Assembly: GCF_003258705.1 (NCBI RefSeq)
Contig: NZ_CP029480.1
Span: 1,178,001-1,242,000, forward strand
Length of the DNA: 64,000 bases
DNA from: Arcticibacterium luteifluviistationis
GTDB taxonomy: Bacteria > Bacteroidota > Bacteroidia > Cytophagales > Spirosomataceae
Reading direction: 5' to 3'
A program made the position numbers and the translations under genes. Under the pieces are notes generated by a model. That model saw nothing but the letters and a program-made list of their open reading frames with translations, ran no database searches and was not told where the DNA came from. Within the stretch, counting starts at the first letter, position 1; the number at the start of each line of letters is the position of its first letter. This document shows positions 8,897 through 16,530 of the stretch, piece by piece.

Positions 8897-10300
8897 ATGA
8901 AAAACATAATACATCTACTTAGCATTAGTCTACTATTTTTCTCTTGTAAAGAAGCGAAACAAGACTCTCAAAAAACGAACATTGTCTATATCATGGCGGA
9001 CGACCTTGGCTATGGTGATATTGGTGCGTTTGGTCAATCACTTATCAAAACGCCCAATATTGATAAACTAGCCAAAGAAGGCATGATGCTCACAAGGCAC
9101 TATGCAGGAAACACCGTTTGTGCTCCATCTCGCTGTACACTAATGACGGGCAAGCATAATGGGCATGCTACTGTAAGAGGGAACAAAAGGGTTCCTTTAT
9201 TAGAAGAGGACTACACTGTAGCAGAACTACTAAAAACAGCAGGTTACACCACAGGCTTAGTAGGAAAATGGGGATTAGGAGAAGAAGCAAGTTCAGGTAT
9301 TCCTAACAAACAAGGCTTTGATTATTTCTATGGTTATCTAAACCAGGCTCACGCACACAATCATTACCCAGCCTTCCTTTATGAAAACGAAGAGAAAGAC
9401 CAACTTGGCAATGAAGTAGAATACATGACAAAAGGAAACAATGCAGGTATCGCAGGACATTCCACCAATAAGGAAGTTTATTCAAACGATAAGTTCATTG
9501 AAAAATCTTTAGCCTTTATTCAGCAAAACGTCAACAATCCATTTTTCCTTTACCTACCTGTAACCGTACCACATGCCAATAATGAGTCGCAGCACTTTGA
9601 TGAATCAGGCATGGAGGTTCCTGACCTAGGAATTTATGCCAATGAAGACTGGCCTGAAGATCAAAAGAGACATGCTGCCATGATTGGCGAATTAGACAAG
9701 ACAGTAGGCTTGATTATGAAAAAGTTAAAAGACGAAGGACTGGATAAAAATACCTTAGTCATATTTACTTCTGATAATGGTCCACATAATGAAGGTGGTG
9801 CCGATTCTGATTTTTTCAACAGTAATGGTCCATTAAGAGGTACAAAAAGAGATTTATACGATGGCGGTATTAGAGTTCCTACTATTGCCCGTTGGCCAGG
9901 AAAAATTGAAGCTGGAAGCTCTTCTGAACATGTTTCAGGTTTTGTTGATTTATTTGAAACCCTAAAAGATTTAGTCAAAATTGATGACAACCATAAAACA
10001 GATGGCATCTCTTTCTTACCAACTTTGTTAGGGCAAAAACAAGCCAAACATGATTTCCTTTACTGGGAGTTCTATGAAAAAGGCGGTAAACAAGGTGTAT
10101 TATTTGATGATAACTGGAAATGCATAAAACTTCATGTAAATGACAGCACAAAAACTAAAGTAGAACTTTATAACCTAGCCGAAGACATCGAAGAGCAAAA
10201 TGACATAGCTTCTTCAAACCCTGAACTCGTGGCTAAGGGTTTGAAAATAATGAAACAAGAGCATACACTTTCTTCAGACTTTAAATTTGATTTTGAATGA
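8897..10300 (+). CDS. Sulfatase, lipoprotein (S1 family)
   Basis: The 467-residue protein hydrolyses sulfate esters by family. Lipobox LLFFSC places the lipidated Cys at residue 17. Metal ligands DD are at 35-36, and the formylglycine motif CAPSR is at 75-79, followed by the usual LMTGKHNGH. FTSDNGPHNEGG gives the C-terminal metal site. The Cys must be converted to formylglycine by an anSME- or FGE-type enzyme, which is not in this window. It overlaps the DUF547 gene by 4 nt (ATGA). The substrate is unknown, probably a sulfated sugar or polysaccharide. Confidence 0.93.
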   Translation: MKNIIHLLSISLLFFSCKEAKQDSQKTNIVYIMADDLGYGDIGAFGQSLIKTPNIDKLAKEGMMLTRHYAGNTVCAPSRCTLMTGKHNGHATVRGNKRVPLLEEDYTVAELLKTAGYTTGLVGKWGLGEEASSGIPNKQGFDYFYGYLNQAHAHNHYPAFLYENEEKDQLGNEVEYMTKGNNAGIAGHSTNKEVYSNDKFIEKSLAFIQQNVNNPFFLYLPVTVPHANNESQHFDESGMEVPDLGIYANEDWPEDQKRHAAMIGELDKTVGLIMKKLKDEGLDKNTLVIFTSDNGPHNEGGADSDFFNSNGPLRGTKRDLYDGGIRVPTIARWPGKIEAGSSSEHVSGFVDLFETLKDLVKIDDNHKTDGISFLPTLLGQKQAKHDFLYWEFYEKGGKQGVLFDDNWKCIKLHVNDSTKTKVELYNLAEDIEEQNDIASSNPELVAKGLKIMKQEHTLSSDFKFDFE

Positions 10301-10974
10301 CAATAAATAATTTAGCCGAAGACCTACTTTTAAAGGTCAAAAAAGGAGAAGATACCGAGGCATTAGAAAACGAAATTGCAGGGCTCTCTTTAGAACAATT
10401 AAAATCAGAATTAAACAATGACATCCTTAAAAAGGCTTTTTGGATAAATTGTTATAATGCTTATTACCAAATACTCCGAAAAAGAACTCAATTAATAGCT
10501 CCTGAGGTTTACACAGAAAAGGCTATTAAAGTAGCTGGCGAAAGTTTTAGTCTTGATGAAATGGAACATGGTATTTTAAGAAAGTACCGCATCAAAATAT
10601 CGCTAGGTTATCTTCCAAACATTTTTGCTGCACCTCTTATAAAATCTTTGGCAGTAGCTAAAATAGACTACCGCATTCACTTTGCTCTAAACTGTGGGGC
10701 TAAGAGTTGCCCACCCATTGCGTTTTACAAAACAGACAGCCTAGAACAGCAACTTGATATGGCGACATTATCGCTTTTAGAAGGTGAAACGGAAGTGTTC
10801 TATGATAGAATGGAAATTCACACTACAAGCTTAATGAGCTGGTATAGAGGAGATTTCAATGGAGAGAAAGGCGTCAAAGCTATTTTGGAAGAAAAACTAG
10901 AGATTCCTACCAAAGGCTTTAAAATGATTTACAAGCCTTATTCATGGGAAGACGACCTTCATGATTTCATTTAA
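10297..10974 (+). CDS. DUF547 domain-containing protein
   Basis: The 225-residue protein has the DUF547 hallmarks: AFWINCYNAYYQILRKR near residue 47, SLDEMEHGILR and IHFALNCGAKSCPPI. No clear signal peptide is seen. The biochemical role of DUF547 is unknown; the conserved Cys, His and Asn suggest a possible hydrolase-like site, but that is inference. Its ATGA overlap with the upstream sulfatase and 59-nt gap to the oxidoreductase place it in the sulfatase operon. Confidence 0.88.
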   Translation: MTINNLAEDLLLKVKKGEDTEALENEIAGLSLEQLKSELNNDILKKAFWINCYNAYYQILRKRTQLIAPEVYTEKAIKVAGESFSLDEMEHGILRKYRIKISLGYLPNIFAAPLIKSLAVAKIDYRIHFALNCGAKSCPPIAFYKTDSLEQQLDMATLSLLEGETEVFYDRMEIHTTSLMSWYRGDFNGEKGVKAILEEKLEIPTKGFKMIYKPYSWEDDLHDFI

Positions 10975-11033
10975 GCCACAAGACAAGCTTAATATTTTTT
11001 GCATATTTGACATATAATTCAACCCCAATATAA

Positions 11034-12179
11034 ATGAACAACAACAGAAGAGACTTCCTTAAAAAGGTAGTTCTAAACTCGGCTGGAGTAGGCCTACTAG
11101 GAGCCATCCCTAATTCTATCGAAGCACATAAGTCCATTATAGTCAAACCAAATACTCTTAAAATTTGGGAGAAACCTCGACTTAAGTTTGCTGTAATCGG
11201 CATGAATCATGGTCATATTTACAGCATGACTGAGGCCATCAAAAGAGGTGGCGGAGAGTTAGTTTCTTTTTATGCTAAAGAAGCCGAACTGAATGCCACT
11301 TACGCCAAAAGATACCCAGAAGCCAAGCAAGCTAAAAGTGAACTTGAAATCTTAGAGAATAAAGATATCAAATTGGTTTTAAGTGCAGGAATTCCTGTAG
11401 AAAGAGCTCCATTAGGTATTAGAGTAATGCAAGCAGGGAAAGACTACATGTCTGACAAACCTGGAATAACCACTCTAAAACAACTAGCTAAAGTAAGAAA
11501 GGTTCAAAAAGAAACAGGTCAAATTTACACCATAGTTTATAGCGAAAGGCTGGAAAACAGAGCAACAGTAAAAGCCAGCGAATTAGTACAAGCAGGAGCC
11601 ATAGGTAAAGTGGTGCAAACTATTGGGCTTGGACCTCACAGAATGAGGACAGAAACTAGACCTGATTGGTTTTTTGACATGAATCAGGTGGGCGGTATTA
11701 TTACTGACATTGCTTCGCATCAATTTGACCAATTCCTCCATTTTACTAATTCTACAGAGGCTAAAGTATTGGCAGCCCAAGTAAAAAATGTCAACCATCC
11801 TCAATACCCCGGTTTTGAAGACTTTGGCGATGCCATGGTTCAGGGAAACGGAGGTTCGGGCTATATAAGAATTGATTGGTTTTCTCCTGAGGGCTTAAAC
11901 ACTTGGGGTGACGGAAGATTAACCATTTTAGGTACAGAAGGTTACATTGAGATAAGAAAAAATATTGACATCGCTAAACATGATAGTGGAAATCACCTTT
12001 ATCTGGTAGATAACAAAGAAACAGTTCATATGGACTGTAAAGACATTGAGCTCCCTTTTGGTTCTCAAATGGTGGACGATGTACTTAACAGAACCAACAC
12101 TGCTATGAGCCAAGAGCACTGTTTCTTAACTATGGAACTAGCCTTGAAAGCTCAGAAACTAGGACTTAAAACCTATTAA
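11034..12179 (+). CDS. Exported Gfo/Idh/MocA family oxidoreductase
   Basis: The 381-residue protein carries a twin-arginine signal (NRRDFLKKVVLNSAGVGLLG, residues 4-23), as expected for a cofactor-containing periplasmic enzyme. The NAD(P)-binding start is KFAVIGMNHGHIYSM, and DKPGI fits the catalytic EKP-type motif with Asp in place of Glu. The family acts on sugars and sugar derivatives. It sits between two sulfatases with a 4-nt gap to the second, so it probably works on a sugar released by desulfation; that link is inference. Confidence 0.88.
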   Translation: MNNNRRDFLKKVVLNSAGVGLLGAIPNSIEAHKSIIVKPNTLKIWEKPRLKFAVIGMNHGHIYSMTEAIKRGGGELVSFYAKEAELNATYAKRYPEAKQAKSELEILENKDIKLVLSAGIPVERAPLGIRVMQAGKDYMSDKPGITTLKQLAKVRKVQKETGQIYTIVYSERLENRATVKASELVQAGAIGKVVQTIGLGPHRMRTETRPDWFFDMNQVGGIITDIASHQFDQFLHFTNSTEAKVLAAQVKNVNHPQYPGFEDFGDAMVQGNGGSGYIRIDWFSPEGLNTWGDGRLTILGTEGYIEIRKNIDIAKHDSGNHLYLVDNKETVHMDCKDIELPFGSQMVDDVLNRTNTAMSQEHCFLTMELALKAQKLGLKTY

Positions 12180-12183
12180 AACA

Positions 12184-13788
12184 ATGCAAAAATTAACACT
12201 AATCTCCTTTCTTCTTTTATTCACCTTATTCTCCTGCAAGAAAAAGGTGAAAGTAGAATTACCAAATCGCCCAAATATTCTTTGGATTTCGGCAGAAGAC
12301 CTTAGCCCAAGAATGGCTGCTTATGGCGACTCCACTATTTCTACACCAAACCTAGACCGACTAGCCAATGAAGGTGTAGTATTTGATCATGTTTATACAT
12401 CTGCAGGTGTATGCTCTCCGGCCAGAAATTCTATAATTACAGGAAGATATCAAACCAGTAATGGGGGACAACACATGAGAACCATGGGAATTCATGATAC
12501 AAAAAAACTCGGTTTGCCTAAAATGTACAATTCTGTGCCGCCACCTGAAGTTAAATGTTTCCCTGAATACTTAAGAGCTCAAGGATATTACACCACTAAT
12601 AACGAAAAAACAGATTATCAATTTACCGCCCCTCCTACTGTATGGGATGAGGTAAGTGATACGGCAGATTGGCGAGGCAGAGAGGCAGACCAACCTTTTT
12701 TCAGTGTTATAAATTTTACCACAACACATGAGTCTCAAATTTGGGCAAGAGCAGACCATGAATTGAGAGTAAACCCGGAAGATGTCCCACTCCCACCTTA
12801 CTATCCAGATAATATTATTTCAAGAACAGATGTGGCCCGCCATTACAGCAATATGTCGGAACTGGATGACCAAATAGGTGAAGTACTAGCCAAACTAGAA
12901 GAAGATGGTCTTTTAGATAATACCATAATCTTTTTCTGGGGTGACCATGGTGACGGACTACCTTTTTATAAAAGAGAAATTTATAGAAGAGGACTTCACA
13001 TTCCGTTAATTGCTAGGTTCCCTAATAAGGCCAATGCTGGTACTAGAAACAATGAATTTATAAACGCTATTGACCTAGGTCCTACCGTATTGTCGTTAGC
13101 AGGAATAGACACTCCTGCTCAAATGTATGGAAAAGCTTTTTTAGGAAAATACAAAGCTGATTCTGACCATGAATATATTTTTGCGGCGAGAGATAGAATT
13201 GACAACGATTACGACCGTGTGCGTTCTGCAATGGACCACCAATATCAATACGTAAAAAATTATAATCCAGAACAGCCTCTTTATATGGATGTAGAATACC
13301 GTAAAGGAATACCTACTATGAAAATGATTCTAGCTTTAAAAGAAGAAGATAAATTAAACGAATCTCAATCTTTTTGGTTTCAAGAAACTAAACCTGAGGA
13401 AGAACTCTATGACTGGCAAAAAGACCCTTATCAATTAAATAACCTTGCCAACAATCCAGAATTTGCTGAAACGCTAGCTAAATTCAGAGGTGTTTTAGAA
13501 AACTGGGTAGCCGAAACCAATGATTATGGAGCTATCCCCGAAAAGGAAATGCTAAGTGAAATGTGGAATGGTGAAAGTTCGGCTCCGCATACTGCCCAGC
13601 CTACCGCCTACCCAATGGGTGAGAAAATCAAACTTACAAGCATGACCACAGGAGCGTCTATAGCTTATAGAAAAAGAGGCTCAAAAACATGGAAAGTATA
13701 TACCGGACCTATTGAAACAAAAGGAGAGCAGTTTGAAACCATGGCCATGAGGATAGGTTATGAGCCTAGCGAAATAGTAATGTTTTAA
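12184..13788 (+). CDS. Sulfatase, lipoprotein (second paralogue)
   Basis: The 534-residue protein has lipobox LFTLFSC (Cys18) and a sulfatase domain beginning NILWISAEDLSP, with Glu38-Asp39 where the first sulfatase has Asp-Asp. The formylglycine motif CSPAR is at 77-81, followed by ITGRYQTSNGGQHMRTMG, resembling N-sulfoglucosamine sulfohydrolase-type members. FWGDHGDGLPFYKREIY is the second metal region. It starts 4 nt after the oxidoreductase and ends the operon that begins at 8897. The substrate is unknown; its difference from the first sulfatase suggests a different sulfate linkage. Confidence 0.92.
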   Translation: MQKLTLISFLLLFTLFSCKKKVKVELPNRPNILWISAEDLSPRMAAYGDSTISTPNLDRLANEGVVFDHVYTSAGVCSPARNSIITGRYQTSNGGQHMRTMGIHDTKKLGLPKMYNSVPPPEVKCFPEYLRAQGYYTTNNEKTDYQFTAPPTVWDEVSDTADWRGREADQPFFSVINFTTTHESQIWARADHELRVNPEDVPLPPYYPDNIISRTDVARHYSNMSELDDQIGEVLAKLEEDGLLDNTIIFFWGDHGDGLPFYKREIYRRGLHIPLIARFPNKANAGTRNNEFINAIDLGPTVLSLAGIDTPAQMYGKAFLGKYKADSDHEYIFAARDRIDNDYDRVRSAMDHQYQYVKNYNPEQPLYMDVEYRKGIPTMKMILALKEEDKLNESQSFWFQETKPEEELYDWQKDPYQLNNLANNPEFAETLAKFRGVLENWVAETNDYGAIPEKEMLSEMWNGESSAPHTAQPTAYPMGEKIKLTSMTTGASIAYRKRGSKTWKVYTGPIETKGEQFETMAMRIGYEPSEIVMF

Positions 13789-13891
13789 CATTAAAAGGTT
13801 CTTTGAGATAAAAAGCTTCATAATTAGGTCTAGCACTTGCTATTTTAGAAAAAGGAATTGCATATTTATGTAATAATTAAAATTAAGCTTG

Positions 13892-14344
13892 ATGAAAAAC
13901 ATTTTCGATGCGGCTGTAACAAACGAAGTTATTGCCAGAATAAATCAACTAACACCTGAAACCAAAGGTTTATGGGGTAAAATGTCGGTGGCTCAAATGC
14001 TAGCACACTGCTCTGTAACCTATGAAATGATTTATGACGAAACGCATCCAAAACCTGGTTTTTTCAAAAGCCTTATTATGAAGCTTTTTGTAAAAAACAT
14101 AGTTGTAGGTCCTAAACCTTATAAAAAGAATAGCCCTACTGCTCCTGCATTTGTCATTAATGACAAACGTAATTTCCAAACAGAGAAAAAAAGGCTCATA
14201 GATTACCTTCAAAAAACACAAGAATTAGGTGGGTCCTATTTTGATGGAAAGGAGTCAAATGCCTTTGGCAATTTAACCGAAAGCGAATGGAACATTATGT
14301 TTTATAAGCATTTAGACCACCATTTAAGTCAGTTTGCCGTTTAA
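13892..14344 (+). CDS. DUF1569 domain-containing protein (DinB-like fold)
   Basis: The 150-residue protein shows WGKMSVAQMLAHCSVTYEM near residue 30 and a C-terminal YKHLDHHLSQF. This is the spaced-histidine pattern of DUF1569, related to the DinB four-helix fold. I start at ATG 13892; the frame could also begin at the adjacent TTG 13889. The next gene's ATG follows its stop by one base, so they are probably co-expressed. Function is unknown. Confidence 0.82.
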   Translation: MKNIFDAAVTNEVIARINQLTPETKGLWGKMSVAQMLAHCSVTYEMIYDETHPKPGFFKSLIMKLFVKNIVVGPKPYKKNSPTAPAFVINDKRNFQTEKKRLIDYLQKTQELGGSYFDGKESNAFGNLTESEWNIMFYKHLDHHLSQFAV

Positions 14345-14345
14345 A

Positions 14346-15257
14346 ATGAAGCCCAAAGCACTCATAAGTCCACCTCCTCTAAAAAAAGGCGACAAAGTCG
14401 GAATTGTTTCCTTATCCTCCGTTTTGGATGAAAAAAGGCTATTAGAAGGAAAAGAGATCATTGAAAATGATTTGGGATTTGAGGCTGTATATTCAAAGAA
14501 CATTTTAAACGTTCATCATAATTTTGCAGGAACTGATGAAGAAAAGATTTTGGCTTTTCAAGAAATGTTAGACAACCCTGAAATAAAAGGAATAATTGCA
14601 GGAAGAGGCGGTTACGGTGCATCCAAAATCATTGATAAAGTAAACTGGGAGACTTTTAAACAAAACCCAAAGTGGCTTGTTGGCTTTTCAGACCTTACAG
14701 TAGTGCATCAGAAACTGCAAAGCTTTGGAATACAATCTATTCATGGGCCTATGATGGTAACACTTAAAGATGACAAAAAATCTACCACATCTTTAAAGAA
14801 CGCCTTAACAGGAAAAAACTTAAAGTATAAAGAAAAGGGACATCACTTTAACCGAGAAGGCGAATGCCAAGGGCAAGTAGTTGGCGGCAATTTATGCCTA
14901 CTAGCCCATAACATTGGTTCGACTTCTGACATTAGCTTTGATAATAAAATTCTCTTTCTGGAAGATGTAGGCGAATTTCTTTACAACATCGACAGAATGA
15001 TGGTACAACTAAGAAGAGCCGGCAAACTTAAAAACTTAGCGGGCTTGATAGTTGGCCAGTTTTCTGACTTAAAAGAAACCACCGTTCCGTTTGGTAAAAC
15101 AGCCTTTGAAATTATTGAAGAGCACGTTTCCGAGTTTTCATATCCAGTCACCTACGACTTTCCTATAGGTCATGAAAATGAAAATCGAGCTATAAGGTGC
15201 GGAGAGATAATGAAATTAGAAGTTTTAAAAGATATGGTTAAATTATCTTCAATTTGA
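14346..15257 (+). CDS. LD-carboxypeptidase (peptidase S66, MccF/LdcA family)
   Basis: The 303-residue cytoplasmic enzyme is predicted to trim the terminal D-Ala from the L,D-bond of tetrapeptides in peptidoglycan recycling, or to cleave related amides. Evidence: start KPKALISPPPLKKGDKVGIVS, IIAGRGGYGASKI, nucleophile Ser in LVGFSDLTVVHQ, Glu in FLEDVGEFLYNIDRMM and His in FPIGHENENRAI. ATG 14346 is preferred over the TTG at 14334, which lies inside the upstream gene. Its context with no other muropeptide genes does not settle the substrate. Confidence 0.9.
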   Translation: MKPKALISPPPLKKGDKVGIVSLSSVLDEKRLLEGKEIIENDLGFEAVYSKNILNVHHNFAGTDEEKILAFQEMLDNPEIKGIIAGRGGYGASKIIDKVNWETFKQNPKWLVGFSDLTVVHQKLQSFGIQSIHGPMMVTLKDDKKSTTSLKNALTGKNLKYKEKGHHFNREGECQGQVVGGNLCLLAHNIGSTSDISFDNKILFLEDVGEFLYNIDRMMVQLRRAGKLKNLAGLIVGQFSDLKETTVPFGKTAFEIIEEHVSEFSYPVTYDFPIGHENENRAIRCGEIMKLEVLKDMVKLSSI

Positions 15258-15272
15258 CCCAACATATAAAAA

Positions 15273-15746
15273 ATGAATCAAACTAACATTCTTAAAGAAA
15301 CTCAGAAAACATACATGGCCATAGCTTTCAGTCTTTTACTGCTAGCCATCGCTGTGTTTTACTTAATTCAATCTGGAAGTATCTCACAAGGCTCAAGTGC
15401 TATGGATATTCTTTTTAAAGCCGTCCCTATGGGTATAGTAATTGGTTTGTCAGCCTCTTTCTATTTTGGAAACAAGCATTTAAAAGCTGCCAGAAGTGTA
15501 AACGGATTGTCAAAGAAGCTGGAATTCTATAAAAAATCAGCCTTGGCTAAAAACCTTTGTCTGGCTGTACCTGGTTATTTAGCCTCTATTGCGGCTATAA
15601 TATCTGGAGAAACTCAGTTCCTGTTTATTTCTTTAGCCGTATTAGCTGTTATGTTAATAGCTTTCCCTTCTAAGAAAAAAGCAATTTCTCAGCTTGGGCT
15701 AGGCGATAAAGATGCCTCGGAACTAGAAAAATTAATGTCAGCCTAA
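15273..15746 (+). CDS. Uncharacterised four-helix membrane protein
   Basis: The 157-residue protein has four hydrophobic stretches (about residues 15-32, 45-66, 90-106 and 110-128) and a soluble C-terminal tail ending ELEKLMSA. I do not recognise a family. It lies 15 nt after the LD-carboxypeptidase and 20 nt before a SnoaL-like gene, so it is likely in the same transcript. Confidence 0.65.
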   Translation: MNQTNILKETQKTYMAIAFSLLLLAIAVFYLIQSGSISQGSSAMDILFKAVPMGIVIGLSASFYFGNKHLKAARSVNGLSKKLEFYKKSALAKNLCLAVPGYLASIAAIISGETQFLFISLAVLAVMLIAFPSKKKAISQLGLGDKDASELEKLMSA

Positions 15747-15766
15747 CTCTATTTTGTTCGTACTTT

Positions 15767-16225
15767 ATGGAAAAACTACTACAAAAATTCTATAATGCAT
15801 TTGTAAATCAAGATGCTGAAACCATGGCCTCTTGCTATCATGAAGATATTGTTTTTAAAGACCCCGCCTTTGGAAAACTATACGGGAAGGATGCTGGTGA
15901 CATGTGGAGAATGCTTTGTGAAAACGGTAAAGGCGTTGAAATAACTTTTTCTGAGCCAATAGCGGACCAAGAAAAAGGACTAGTCAAATGGGAGGCTAAA
16001 TACACTTTTAGCCAAACAGGCCGTCCTGTTCACAACATCGTCTTAGCCAAATTTAAATTCAAAGACGGAAAAATCATAGAACATATAGACACCTTCAACT
16101 TATACGAATGGTCAAAACAAGCAATGGGCTTGAAAGGACTAATCCTCGGGAAAACTAGTTTTTTTAAGACAAAACTTAAACAAACTACCAACTCCACTTT
16201 AAGAAAATTTCAAGAGACCCTTTAG
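15767..16225 (+). CDS. SnoaL-like / NTF2-fold protein
   Basis: The 152-residue protein opens LLQKFYNAFVNQDAETMASCYHEDIVFKDPAFG. It ends with VLAKFKFKDGKIIEHIDTFNLYEWSKQAMG. This alpha+beta cone pattern is that of SnoaL-like polyketide-cyclase-type domains. Such proteins bind or isomerise small hydrophobic molecules; no specific substrate is indicated here. A basic C-terminal tail (residues ~130-152) follows the domain. Confidence 0.82.
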   Translation: MEKLLQKFYNAFVNQDAETMASCYHEDIVFKDPAFGKLYGKDAGDMWRMLCENGKGVEITFSEPIADQEKGLVKWEAKYTFSQTGRPVHNIVLAKFKFKDGKIIEHIDTFNLYEWSKQAMGLKGLILGKTSFFKTKLKQTTNSTLRKFQETL

Positions 16226-16262
16226 AATTAGTCGCTAAACATCCTCTTCTCTACCATATAGC

Positions 16263-16510
16263 TTAGCTATTTGATTTATCATTCAATACGGTAAATTCAT
16301 TGCCCCATTTCTCACACTCATCTTTTACCGCCTTTTCTTTTTCATTCACTGCAACCATTAGTGCCTTTAGACCATCTCGTCTACAAATTATTAAAGAACC
16401 ATTCATCTAGGTCAATGAACCACTTGTGTATAAACCATTACCTTGCTATACACAATACCCATACCTTTGAATTGTCATTTAGGAAATCATATCCCAAAGG
16501 CCAAAGCTAT
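16263..16510 (-). pseudogene. Decayed C-terminus of a possible serine hydrolase (beta-lactamase-like)
   Basis: Read on the minus strand, this 305-bp gap keeps a broken coding pattern. A frame giving GMGIVYSK runs, after an apparent 1-nt deletion, into GNGLYTSGSLT, then a TAG (16407-16409), then MNGSLIICRRDGLKALMVAVNE and 25 more residues to a TAA at 16263-16265. The GSL...NGSLI...DGL spacing resembles the C-terminal KTG-box region of serine beta-lactamase-type hydrolases. Further stops lie upstream, and no N-terminal half remains. That it once coded is fairly clear; the family is a guess. Confidence 0.45.
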
Positions 16511-16530
16511 TACGACATAAAAAATACAAA

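Noticed and set aside
9661-10047. 128-codon minus-strand frame inside the first sulfatase
   Set aside because: Shadow of a well-supported sulfatase frame with catalytic motifs; no independent signals.
10967-11203. 78-codon minus-strand frame at the oxidoreductase start
   Set aside because: It overlaps the twin-arginine signal coding region of the exported oxidoreductase and has no recognisable domain.
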